The position numbers and the translations under genes are program-made. From NCBI GenBank assembly GCA_963659365.1, contig CAVKTI010000002.1, positions 29,271-93,270 of the forward strand: DNA of 64,000 bases. The letters are read 5' to 3'. The notes beneath the pieces were generated by a model. It did not search any database, was not told where the DNA came from, and saw nothing but the letters and a program-made list of their open reading frames with translations. This document shows, in pieces, positions 42,873-51,450 of this stretch (position 1 is the stretch's first letter; every line of letters starts with the position of its first letter). The stretch comes from W0P28-013 sp963659365 (GTDB lineage Bacteria; Bacteroidota; Bacteroidia; Bacteroidales; Paludibacteraceae).

Positions 42873-44837
42873 CTAATTCCTCACTCTTTTTAGGTAGTTG
42901 TATGCTTGATAGATGCCGAGTTCGCCGGCTTTGCTGAGGTCGGTTATGCCGCGTTCGGTGTCGCCGATGTAGATGTAGGTCAAGCCGCGGTTGAAGTAGG
43001 CTTCGGCCATGTCGGGGTCGCTGTCGATGGCGTTGGTGTAGTTGCGTATGGCCGATTGAAAATCTTTCTGCACGCAGAGCACATTGGCACGATTGAACCA
43101 CGCATAGGCGAAATTCGGCGCATATTCGAGCGTTTTGTCGTAGTCGCGCATTATCATTTCGAAATCGTGGGCGTACTGTTCGGGTTGTGGCGCATTTTCG
43201 TCGTTATTCGTTCTGAATTCCAACTCTTTGAAGCGAATGTTGGCACGGCAGAAATAGGCGAGCGCCATATCGGATTTGAAGTAGATGGCGCGCGAAAAGT
43301 CGGCGATGGCACTCGAAAAATCCTGCACAAGTGCGTAGTCGATGCCGCGCGCGAAGTAGAGTAGTGCGTTGTCGGGGGCGGCCTCGATGCGCCGCGACAG
43401 TTCGTCGATCGAGCGGAAATGGTGGCTGATGAGCGTTTGCGTGAGCGACATCTCGCGATTCACAATTTTGAGCGTTGCAGGCAGGGCGTGTTGCGCGTTG
43501 AGTTGGCTCACGAGTGCGCTGTAGTGGTCGTTTTTGCGCACAGGGTCCTCTTTTTGGTAGTACGACAGCACAAAATTTTTCTCGCTCGATACATCGATCT
43601 GCGTGTTTTGTATGGCACCGCGTATGTTGTTGGTGGCGGTGTTGCCCGTGGTTGCATCGAACAGGCGTGTGCGTGCGTGCGTCGGACTTTCGTCCTGCTG
43701 GGCGATGTCGGGGCGCATATCGATTTCGTCGGTATTTTGTTGGCGTTGTTTGGCCTCTTGGCGCAGTTGTTCGGCCTTGTCGTAGTCGTCGAAAGCGGCG
43801 CGGCGTTTGCCCATTTTTTCGTATGCTTGTGCGCGTCCGTAGTAGGCGGGCGCAAAGGTTGGGTGTCGATTGATGAGTGTGGTGAAATCGGCTTCGGCAT
43901 TGCGCCAGTCGTAGAGTTCGGCATAGACCAAAGCGCGCTGGTAGAGGGCTTTGTCGTGGTCGGGTTTCAGTTTCAGCACTTCGGTCAGGTCGTCGATGGC
44001 GTTGTTCAAGTCGCCCACTTCGGTACGCAACAAAGCGCGGTTGAAGCGTGCCGTTTCGTCGGTCGGGTCGAGGCCGATGGCGTGGTCGAAATCGGCCAAT
44101 GCGCCGCGGTAGTTTTTGACTTCGTAGTTCAGAAATCCGCGGTTGATGTAGTGCCCAGCGTTTTGTGTGCCGAGGCGTATGGTTTCGTTGTAGTCGGCCA
44201 ATGCGCCGCTGTTGTCGCCTGTTTGCAGACGAGCGATGGCGCGCGCTGCCCACAGGTCGGGATTGTATTTGTCGGTCGCCACCAACTGGTCGAAATCGGT
44301 CATTGCGCCCAGCGTATCGCCTTTGGCCAAGAGTATGCGTCCGCGTTCGTAGAGCAGGTTGGCCGATTTTTTGTTGCGGCGCAACAGATCGTCGGCATCG
44401 GCCAAGGCTTCGTCGTAGCGTTCGAGTTGCAGTCGTGCTTCGATGCGGTTGAGCGTGTATATCGGATTTTCGGGTGCAAACTCCAACGCCCGCGAAAAAT
44501 CGGCTTCGGCTTCGGCATAGCGGTCGAGCCGCATACGCACAAATCCGCGTGCATAGTAGGCTTGCGGCATAAACGCATTGCGCTCGATAACGGCGTTGCA
44601 ATCTTGCTCCGCTCCGCGATAATCTTCCAATTCGATTTTGGCGATAGCGCGATAGAAATAGGGTTCGGTGAGATAGGGTTTTACCTTGATAACTTGGTTG
44701 AAATACTGTATCGACAGCACATAATCCTCGAAATAGAGCGCATTGCGCCCGATGGCCAGCACACGGTCGGTGTTGAGTTGCGCCACAGCCAGCAGCGGCA
44801 GCAGCGTCAGCGACAATATGGCAAAAAATCGGTGCAC
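42873..44837 (-). CDS. Secreted tetratricopeptide-repeat protein
   Basis: The protein has 654 residues with a signal peptide (MHRFFAILSLTLLPLLAVAQ). About fifteen TPR units follow in two blocks, for example AYYARGFVRMRLDRYAEAEA, HYINRGFLNYEVKNYRGALA, ARFNRALLRTEVGDLNNAID and AYFNRGLTYIYIGDTERGI. The blocks are split by a charged linker near residues 350-410 (EAKQRQQNTDEIDM). TPRs bind other proteins, so this is likely a periplasmic or outer-membrane scaffold. It lies 10 bp after dapA and shares its transcript, which says little about function. Confidence -1.
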   Translation of the reverse strand: MHRFFAILSLTLLPLLAVAQLNTDRVLAIGRNALYFEDYVLSIQYFNQVIKVKPYLTEPYFYRAIAKIELEDYRGAEQDCNAVIERNAFMPQAYYARGFVRMRLDRYAEAEADFSRALEFAPENPIYTLNRIEARLQLERYDEALADADDLLRRNKKSANLLYERGRILLAKGDTLGAMTDFDQLVATDKYNPDLWAARAIARLQTGDNSGALADYNETIRLGTQNAGHYINRGFLNYEVKNYRGALADFDHAIGLDPTDETARFNRALLRTEVGDLNNAIDDLTEVLKLKPDHDKALYQRALVYAELYDWRNAEADFTTLINRHPTFAPAYYGRAQAYEKMGKRRAAFDDYDKAEQLRQEAKQRQQNTDEIDMRPDIAQQDESPTHARTRLFDATTGNTATNNIRGAIQNTQIDVSSEKNFVLSYYQKEDPVRKNDHYSALVSQLNAQHALPATLKIVNREMSLTQTLISHHFRSIDELSRRIEAAPDNALLYFARGIDYALVQDFSSAIADFSRAIYFKSDMALAYFCRANIRFKELEFRTNNDENAPQPEQYAHDFEMIMRDYDKTLEYAPNFAYAWFNRANVLCVQKDFQSAIRNYTNAIDSDPDMAEAYFNRGLTYIYIGDTERGITDLSKAGELGIYQAYNYLKRVRN

Positions 44838-44847
44838 GGTCGGTGAG

Positions 44848-45744
44848 TTACTCCTCTATCGCTTTGATTTGTTCCAACACTTCGCGCATACGCTCGGTGG
44901 TTTTGAGCGTGGTCGGCACCAGCGGCAGGCGCAGTTCGTTTTCGATGAAGCCCATCATCGAGAGTAGGCTCTTCACGCCAGCGGGATTGCCATCGACAAA
45001 GAGCAGTTCGGTCAGTTCGGCGAAGCGGTAGTGAATGTCGCGCGCACCCACCAAATCGCCACGCATAGCCAGCCGCACCATGCGACTAAATTCGCGCGGA
45101 AAGGCGTTACCAACCACCGAAATGGCACCAACTGCGCCCAGCGTTATCAGCGGAAAGGTGATGCCGTCGTCGCCCGAAATGACCATGAAATGTTTGGGCT
45201 TGTTTTTGATGATTTCGTCGATTTGCGAAAATTTGCCCGATGCCTCTTTGATGGCCACGATGTTCGGAAATTCGCGCGCGAGGCGCAACACTGTTTCGGC
45301 GGTCATATTCACACCTGTGCGCCCTGGCACATTGTACAAAATGATGGGTGTGGCAGTGGCTTGCGCAATGGCGCGGTAGTGCTGGTAGATGCCCTCTTGC
45401 GACGGTTTGTTGTAGTACGGCACCACGCTCAGCACCGCATCGACTTGCGACAAATCGGTGTTTCGCACGGCCTCCACCACAGTGCGCGTGTTGTTGCCGC
45501 CGATGCCCATAACGATTGGCAGGCGTTTTTCGTTCTTTTCGATGATGAAACGAGCGATGTCGCGTTTTTCGTCGTCGGTGAGCGTAGGCGTTTCGGCCGT
45601 TGTGCCAAAAATCACCAGATAGTCGGCGTGGTTGGCGATTTGGTACTCCACCAGCCGCCCCAACGCCGCATAATCGACGCTGCCGTCCTTTTTGAAAGGC
45701 GTAACCAACGCCACGCCCATGCCAGTCAGTTTATTTTGGTTCAT
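44848..45744 (-). CDS. dapA: 4-hydroxy-tetrahydrodipicolinate synthase DapA
   Basis: DapA condenses pyruvate with aspartate semialdehyde in the first step committed to lysine and diaminopimelate for peptidoglycan. The 298-residue protein has GTTAETPTL (family GTTGE-like), VVPYYNKPSQEGIYQHY with the catalytic Tyr region, the Schiff-base Lys in AIKEASGKF, and ISGDDGITFPL. Length matches the family. It precedes the TPR gene by 10 bp in a two-gene unit. Identification secure. Confidence -1.
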   Translation of the reverse strand: MNQNKLTGMGVALVTPFKKDGSVDYAALGRLVEYQIANHADYLVIFGTTAETPTLTDDEKRDIARFIIEKNEKRLPIVMGIGGNNTRTVVEAVRNTDLSQVDAVLSVVPYYNKPSQEGIYQHYRAIAQATATPIILYNVPGRTGVNMTAETVLRLAREFPNIVAIKEASGKFSQIDEIIKNKPKHFMVISGDDGITFPLITLGAVGAISVVGNAFPREFSRMVRLAMRGDLVGARDIHYRFAELTELLFVDGNPAGVKSLLSMMGFIENELRLPLVPTTLKTTERMREVLEQIKAIEE

Positions 45745-46082
45745 AAATTCAAAATTTCAGAATTTCAAATTTCAAATTTCAGATTGCGCTTCGCGCTGTT
45801 TCTGTGTTTCTAAGTTTCTCGCGCTTCGCGCTGTTTCTATGTTTCAAAGTTTCAAGTTTTTGGTAGCCGAAACGCCGCAATTATTATTCATTTTTCATTA
45901 TTTATTGTTTATTTTCTTGACAGTGGCCTCTTTTCCAGTTTCCCCCGAATGGGGGAAAAGCCAAGCGTTTAATTTTGAATTTAGAATTATGAATCGTTTG
46001 CGTACCGAAACGCCGCAATCTTCAAATAATTAAAATCACTGCTAACTGCTCACTGCTAACTTCTAACTATTCTTGCTACTTG
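45745..46082. repeat. Intergenic repeat mosaic with modules F, J and D
   Basis: No gene. TTTCAAATTTCAAATTTC, GCGC-TTC-GCGC twice near 45786 and 45822, J near 45858, TTATTATTCATTTTTCATTA, D (TTTCCCCC-GAAT-GGGGGAAA, 45939-45958), a GCGTACCGAAACGC word near 45991 and an inverted GTAGCAAG word that runs into the stop of the next gene. Confidence -1.
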
Positions 46083-46613
46083 CTAACTCATATCTTGCGA
46101 CTGTTTAATCTCTTTCAAATAACGCAAAATGGCGTTCCAGAGGGTTTGTTCGTAGGCTTTGTTTGGTTGGATTTTTACTGCAAAATCTATCAGTCCAAAC
46201 TTGCTCACATCGCCACCAATGCGGCAGCGAGCGTTGGCGTAGAGTAGCAGATATTGCAGCGGCAGACAGAAGTGCGGTGCCAGATCCACAATCAAATCGT
46301 AATTTTTTGTGCAGATGGCGTTGAGCGTTTCTTTGTCGGGTTTGCCCCAAAAACTGATTTGCCCTTTGCCGAGCAGCCGAAAATGGTCGGTTTGCAGCGT
46401 TTCGCACTGCTTTTTTGCCACGAAGCCCACCACATCGACCTGTTTGCCGTCGGCGTGGAGCGCACGCACAATGCTGTCGATGGCGGCGTGGTTCTCTTGC
46501 AAATCGCTCTCGTAGAGCAGCAGCACACGCTGCACATGCGCATAATCCACAAACTGTTTCTCACGCAAATGGCTCTTGCGTGCACGGTATTTGAAAAGTT
46601 GTTCTTTCAACAT
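46083..46613 (-). CDS. DUF6913-like protein of unknown function
   Basis: I take MLKEQLFKYRARKSHLREKQ at 46613 as the start; the 12 residues before it in the open frame translate intergenic repeats. The 176-residue product resembles small Bacteroidota proteins classed as DUF6913: VLLLYESDLQENHAAIDSIV, then VDVVGFVAKKQ, ISFWGKPDKE and YDLIVDLAPHFCLPLQYLLL. No enzyme motif or signal peptide is visible. The last residues, SQDMS, and the stop are encoded by the GTCGCAAGATATGAGTTAGC repeat, so the C-terminus has been altered by repeat sequence. I recall such genes near ligA and dapA in related genomes; that is memory, not checked. Confidence -1.
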   Translation of the reverse strand: MLKEQLFKYRARKSHLREKQFVDYAHVQRVLLLYESDLQENHAAIDSIVRALHADGKQVDVVGFVAKKQCETLQTDHFRLLGKGQISFWGKPDKETLNAICTKNYDLIVDLAPHFCLPLQYLLLYANARCRIGGDVSKFGLIDFAVKIQPNKAYEQTLWNAILRYLKEIKQSQDMS

Positions 46614-46831
46614 GTTGAAAATTTCAGATTTCAGAATTTCAGAGTTCAAATTTCAAATTGCGGTATCCACAAAGCCTATAAACGATAAACTCTCACCTAT
46701 GAACTTTTATACTTTCGCACTTTCACACTTTCACACTAATTTTGTCTATTTTCTATGCTCTATGTTCTATGTTCTATATTCTATAACCTATAACCTATAA
46801 CCTCTCATCTATAACCTTTCATTGTTCTGCC
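46614..46831. repeat. Repeat mosaic between the res gene and the DUF6913-like gene
   Basis: TTTCAGATTTCAGAATTTC words, a CTTTCGCACTTTCACACTTT run and a long CTATGTTCTATGTTCTATATTC run ending CTATAACCTATAACC, near 46752-46812. No gene or terminator hairpin is clear. Confidence -1.
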
Positions 46832-49477
46832 TCAAAGATTTTTGATTAAATCTAAAAAATCGTTTTTGGTGTATGTGCCGTCTGCTATTTTTTCTTTGAA
46901 TACCAAACAGTATTTGTAGTTGTTGCCTGCTTTGCTTGCCCATAGGTTGCCGAGTTTTATCTTTTTTTCTGCCTCTAAATGGTCGCCTTTGGTTTCGAGC
47001 AAAACGATTTTTCCTTTCTTCGTTTTGATTATAAAATCGGGATAATGGTTGATGAAGCCATTGATACAAAAACCTTTGGCGCGTTCGAGATTGCGCGTCC
47101 AAAATTCCACATTTTCGAGATTTGCTACATCGTTGATAACCTCTCGCTCGAAACCATCGAGTTTTCCTTCTTGTTCGTAGAGCGATTTGGGCAAGCCTGT
47201 AACGGAATCGGTAAGGACTATTTCGGTAGGCAAGCAATAGATTTCTTCTGTGAAAATCATATCTCTATCGACCATATTGAAAAACTGCTTCTCTTTGTAT
47301 GCCTCGCTCAACTGTTTGATTTTTGCTTTGATTTTGTCGGCGTACGAGTATTCGTGATTCATCATGTCGGCAAACTGTTCGTCGGAGAATCGCTCTAGCA
47401 CATGGGTGATGTAGAGTTCTATCTCCTTGTCGGGGATTGGGTACATTTTGCCAATGATAGTTTTCAGGCGGTAAGTGCAATTCTCGATGCGTTTTCCTCT
47501 GTTTTTTGGGTCAAGCAAATAGTTCACAATGCTTTCGTGAGCGCGCCCTTCCACTTTCAAATAGGTCGGTTTATAATTGTTGGTTTCGTCCAAATCGACG
47601 CGATACATCGATGTTTCGATACTTTCAAAGTTTATTACCGAGTTTTCGCTGCCCAATTTGAAATCGCTCAAAAGTTCGTTGTTCTCGAATATGGCTTTCT
47701 GTTGCAGTTCCACAAACAGTTCGTTTGTGAGTGTTTGTGAGTTGTTACTCATAAACTGGGGCAGTTTCAGCGACTTGGCCGATTCGCTGAATATCTCTTT
47801 TATCTTGTACTTTTTCACTTGATTATCCAATTCTGTGGGAACGCTGTTGCTCCCATTGTTATCATTTTTTTCTTGCTGCGCCGCTTTGGCTGCTTCGGCT
47901 TTTGCCTGTTTCTCTATTTCGTCCACATCGCTATGGCGGGAATCCGAAGGCGTTTCGTTGCCCTTTTGGGGCTGTTCTTGCTGCGCAAAAGAGATTTTTG
48001 TTGCATCAATTTCGTCTGGTTCCAAATCTTTCGTTTCCTGCTGATTATCAAACAAATTGCCCAACATTTGTACCGATTTTGTGGGCGTAGTGTCGGCCAT
48101 TTTTTCGGGTTCTGCCACTTTGTAGTCGTTGTCGCTAAAGCCCGCGCGATTCAGTCCTTTGACAATGTTGTCGAGCGTATCGAGAAATTTGGGCGAAGCC
48201 GTCAGCACATAACTCATGTTGAGCATGGCGTTCCGATTGCGGCGCACCCAAGGCATACGCAACACACGCCCCAAAATCTGCTCGACATCGACCGACGAAC
48301 TTTTGTCGGCCAACGATGCCAAAATGTAGGCAAATGGGCAATCCCAGCCCTCTTTCAGCGCATTTACCGTGATGATGTAACGCACTGCGCAATCAGGTGA
48401 AAGCAGATTCTCGCCTTTTATCTCGTTGCGGTTGGCGGTTTTGATGCGGATTTGATCTTCGGGAATTTTCAAATCGATTAGCGTCTGTTTAATCTTGTCG
48501 AAAGTGATATTTTCGTCGCCGGTGCGTGGCTGCGCCTGAAACAAAACGATGGGACGAATGTAGTTGCCGCCTTCGGCTTGGGCGGCTTGAGCCTCGCGCT
48601 CCAAACGCCGCTGCAACTCCAATGCCGACGCTATCACATCGTTGCGGCTCCGGTGGTTGTAGACGATGACGGGCAACTTTACCATGCTCTCCTTTTTCAG
48701 CGCATAGGCATCGGTAAAACTGATGATGTTGCTGTTGCGGCGCGGTGTAGCCGTCAAGTCGAGCACAAAACTCGGATTCAGGTTTTGCAGCATTTCCACA
48801 CTCAAATCGCTCTCGGCATTGTGGCTTTCGTCCACTACCACTACAGGATTCAAGGCTTGCAGCACGCGCATCAGTTGCAGTTCGGGATCGCCGCTTTCGT
48901 CTTTTGCCACCAGCGTTTCGAACGACTGCAAATGACCGTTCTCCTGATACACCTTGCGATCCTCTTTGTTTCGGGCGCGCAAACTGTCGAAACTCATCAC
49001 CACTATGCACAAGTTTTCTTTAGCCACCGACAGCGAAAATCCTGCCCCCTGCAACGCCTGCTCTTTGCCGAAAATCTCGACACGATTGGCAAAATCGGCA
49101 TTGATGCGCTGACGGTATGGGTGGTCGGGATTGCGCAGATTGAGCAGCGTCTGCTCCAAAATGGTAATGGACGGCACCAACCACACCACGGCACGGAAAC
49201 GCCTTGCGTCGAACGCATCGAAAATGGTGCGCAGCGCAGCCGAAGCAATAAATGTTTTGCCGCCGCCGGTAGGCACTTTTATGCAGACATGCGGCGCGTT
49301 TTTTACACTGTTTTTGTAGGGCTCCACCGCCTTGCTGGGAAATGGTGTGAGCGGCGTGCGCGGGTGCGTTGTCCAAAACGCATCGAACGCTGCACCACTG
49401 TTTTTCTTCTCCTGCACACACTGCATAAAACGATGCAAATCGTCTAATATCTGTTGCTGATAGGGTTTCAGTTCCAT
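46832..49477 (-). CDS. res: Type III restriction endonuclease, Res subunit
   Basis: The protein has 881 residues. The helicase/translocase part has Walker A VPTGGGKTFIASAALR near residue 67, the DEAD-like box VVVDESHNAESDLS, motif III-like DLTATPRRNSN and the GWDCPFAYILA/QILGRVLRMPW region of superfamily 2. An acidic linker follows (residues about 480-560, EQPQKGNETPSDSRHSD). The C-terminal endonuclease domain holds PDFIIKTKKGKIVLLETKGD, a PD-(D/E)XK-type site. It acts with Mod, 11 bp upstream in the transcript, cutting DNA when two inversely oriented unmethylated sites are present. All key motifs are intact, so the system is probably active. Confidence -1.
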   Translation of the reverse strand: MELKPYQQQILDDLHRFMQCVQEKKNSGAAFDAFWTTHPRTPLTPFPSKAVEPYKNSVKNAPHVCIKVPTGGGKTFIASAALRTIFDAFDARRFRAVVWLVPSITILEQTLLNLRNPDHPYRQRINADFANRVEIFGKEQALQGAGFSLSVAKENLCIVVMSFDSLRARNKEDRKVYQENGHLQSFETLVAKDESGDPELQLMRVLQALNPVVVVDESHNAESDLSVEMLQNLNPSFVLDLTATPRRNSNIISFTDAYALKKESMVKLPVIVYNHRSRNDVIASALELQRRLEREAQAAQAEGGNYIRPIVLFQAQPRTGDENITFDKIKQTLIDLKIPEDQIRIKTANRNEIKGENLLSPDCAVRYIITVNALKEGWDCPFAYILASLADKSSSVDVEQILGRVLRMPWVRRNRNAMLNMSYVLTASPKFLDTLDNIVKGLNRAGFSDNDYKVAEPEKMADTTPTKSVQMLGNLFDNQQETKDLEPDEIDATKISFAQQEQPQKGNETPSDSRHSDVDEIEKQAKAEAAKAAQQEKNDNNGSNSVPTELDNQVKKYKIKEIFSESAKSLKLPQFMSNNSQTLTNELFVELQQKAIFENNELLSDFKLGSENSVINFESIETSMYRVDLDETNNYKPTYLKVEGRAHESIVNYLLDPKNRGKRIENCTYRLKTIIGKMYPIPDKEIELYITHVLERFSDEQFADMMNHEYSYADKIKAKIKQLSEAYKEKQFFNMVDRDMIFTEEIYCLPTEIVLTDSVTGLPKSLYEQEGKLDGFEREVINDVANLENVEFWTRNLERAKGFCINGFINHYPDFIIKTKKGKIVLLETKGDHLEAEKKIKLGNLWASKAGNNYKYCLVFKEKIADGTYTKNDFLDLIKNL

Positions 49478-49488
49478 AGTTCCAGATC

Positions 49489-51120
49489 TTAAAATTTACG
49501 AATGTCGCGCGGTATTTTTTTGAAAACGATGTTGTTCGTACGCATAAACGCGTCGCTCAGCAGGCAGTTGTCGGCGTAGATGATGTATTGGTCGGCACGC
49601 ACGGTAATGGTGTTCAAAAATGCCTTGTTTAGCGTGGTTATCTCCTCCCGCTCGTAATAGAAATAGTAGCCTATGTTGTTGTAGTTGCCCAAATGATAGG
49701 CGTTTTCCGGGTTTTTGTCCGGGGCGTATGGCGCGCGCGTTTCGCTGTACCAAATATATTCGCGCAGTTTGTCGGTGCCAATCCCTTCGTTCAGGTTTTC
49801 GCCGAGGAACAGCGGCGCGCCAAGTTCGTAGAACGAGAACGAACCGCCCGTACCCTCTACGCTTTTGCTGCCTTCGCCGTAGCCGCCGATTACACGCCGC
49901 ACACGCTCGGCAGTGATGGTCTCGGCATAGTCGCCTAACTCAACGAGAATAAATTTGCGGTGCCCTCCGTCTTGTTTGTTCAGGTTCAATACCGCATGGG
50001 CGGTAGTGCCAGAGCCAGCGAAAGAGTCGAGGATTATGCTGTCTTTATCAGAGGCTATTTGCAATATACGCTCAATAGTGCCAACCGGTTTAGGATTTTG
50101 AAAAGCATCTTTGGGGAATCCTAAATACTTAACAAACATTTCCGTTCCTCTTTCGCTATTTACATCTTTGAAAGTCCAAGCAGAGATAGGTTTTATCCAA
50201 TCGTTTTCATCAAAATAATCCATCTCAAAGACACTCCACTGCTTTTTATTAGGCATATATCTTGCATATAAACGGCTTATATTTTCAGCAGCAGTTTTTC
50301 TCTCCCAGCGCCAACACCCTTGATTATCAGCATCTTTCATAGGAAAGATTGTAATTAAGTTAGGTATCTCTTCAAGACTTAATGTTTTTGTTTCTTTATC
50401 CCAATAGAATGGATAATACATATTTGGGCGGTCTGTTCGCAAATCATTACTGCCTGTTTTGCGCAAATCTATTTCTCTCCATTTTCGACCCTCTTTATCA
50501 GTTTTATTATATCGTTTTGTAATGTGTTCTTCAGCCTTAAAGCCCTTTGTTGTTAAGAGCGAGGACTTTCGATATGCTACAATGTACTCATGAGCAGTTG
50601 CAATATATTCTTGGTCACTTCTACCTTTAGGATTATTAACATTTGCAATACAAGCCACAAAATTCCCCTTGCCAAATATCTCGTCACAAATAAGGCGGAG
50701 GTTGGCAACTTCGTTGTCGTCAATGGAGATAAAAATTGCCCCATCATCGGCAAGAAGTTTTTGTAGTAGTACAAGGCGCGGGTACATCATGCAGAGCCAT
50801 TTGTCGTGGCGGGTGAGGTCGTCTAATTCCGAGCCAACAACCTGTCCAAGCCAACGGCGGATATGCGGGTCGTTCACATTGTCGTTATACACCCAACCTT
50901 CGTTGCCGGTGTTATAAGGAGGATCAATGTAAATACACTTGATTTTTCCCTCGTACTTGGGCAGCAGGGCTTTCAGTGCCTCCAAGTTGTCGCCATGGAT
51001 AATCATGTTGCCACTGTCAGGCGTGTCACCGAAAGTGTACTTTTTATCAAGCACACGGAATGGCACATCTTGATGGTGTGTAACTACTTTTTCTTTTCCA
51101 ATCCAGTTGAGCGTTGGCAT
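49489..51120 (-). CDS. mod: Type III DNA methyltransferase, Mod subunit (N6-adenine, beta class)
   Basis: The protein has 543 residues. DPPYNTGNEG (catalytic, residues 66-75) precedes the AdoMet motif SFAGSGTTAHAVLN (366-379), the beta-class order. Mod gives sequence specificity and methylates one strand of the site. The part between the motifs, about residues 160-355 (50055-50640), is the expected target-recognition region, and its DNA is visibly more AT-rich than the conserved ends. That fits exchange of the recognition domain by recombination. No simple-sequence tract typical of phase-variable mod genes is seen inside the gene. Upstream lies a repeat mosaic with no clear promoter. Confidence -1.
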   Translation of the reverse strand: MPTLNWIGKEKVVTHHQDVPFRVLDKKYTFGDTPDSGNMIIHGDNLEALKALLPKYEGKIKCIYIDPPYNTGNEGWVYNDNVNDPHIRRWLGQVVGSELDDLTRHDKWLCMMYPRLVLLQKLLADDGAIFISIDDNEVANLRLICDEIFGKGNFVACIANVNNPKGRSDQEYIATAHEYIVAYRKSSLLTTKGFKAEEHITKRYNKTDKEGRKWREIDLRKTGSNDLRTDRPNMYYPFYWDKETKTLSLEEIPNLITIFPMKDADNQGCWRWERKTAAENISRLYARYMPNKKQWSVFEMDYFDENDWIKPISAWTFKDVNSERGTEMFVKYLGFPKDAFQNPKPVGTIERILQIASDKDSIILDSFAGSGTTAHAVLNLNKQDGGHRKFILVELGDYAETITAERVRRVIGGYGEGSKSVEGTGGSFSFYELGAPLFLGENLNEGIGTDKLREYIWYSETRAPYAPDKNPENAYHLGNYNNIGYYFYYEREEITTLNKAFLNTITVRADQYIIYADNCLLSDAFMRTNNIVFKKIPRDIRKF

Positions 51121-51398
51121 GTTTTTTTAGAATTTCAGATTTCAAAGTTTCAAGACCCCCTCTAATCCCCCAAGGGGGAGGCTTGCTGCGCTACCGCGCA
51201 GCAATTTCATATTTTCATATTTTAAGAGTTTAAGAGTTTCAAGTTTCAAGTTTCAGGTTTTCGGTAGCCGAAACGCTGCAATTATTATTCATTGTTTATT
51301 GTTCATTTTGCTCGGACGCACTCGGTGCGTCCCTACATTCACACTTTTACACTTTCACACTAAAAATTCCTCACTCCTAACTCCTAACTCCTCACTCC
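51121..51398. repeat. Repeat mosaic between ligA and mod, with G, J and C modules
   Basis: GACCCCCTCTAATCCCCCAA with the CCCCC-AA-GGGGG hairpin (51167-51178), TTGCTGCGC-TACC-GCGCAGCAA (51183-51204), J near 51267, C (51314-51332) and a run of ACTCCTCACTCCTAACTCC words that continues into the 3' end of ligA. Confidence -1.
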
Positions 51399-51450
51399 TC
51401 ACTCCTCACTTCTAACTTCTAACTTCTCACTTCTAACTTCTAACTTTTCA
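51399..51450 (-). repeat. 21-bp tandem repeat inside the ligA 3' end
   Basis: Read on the minus strand, AAGTTAGAAGTTAGAAGTGAG occurs twice in tandem within the coding frame. It continues past the TGA as GAGTGAGGAGTGAGGAGTTAG. It encodes KLEVRSE per unit. Confidence -1.

Noticed and set aside
46614..46649. First 12 codons of the DUF6913-like frame
   Set aside because: They encode intergenic repeat text; the second Met begins the recognisable protein.
49489..51120. Phase-variable mod gene
   Set aside because: No long simple-sequence tract lies inside the reading frame.
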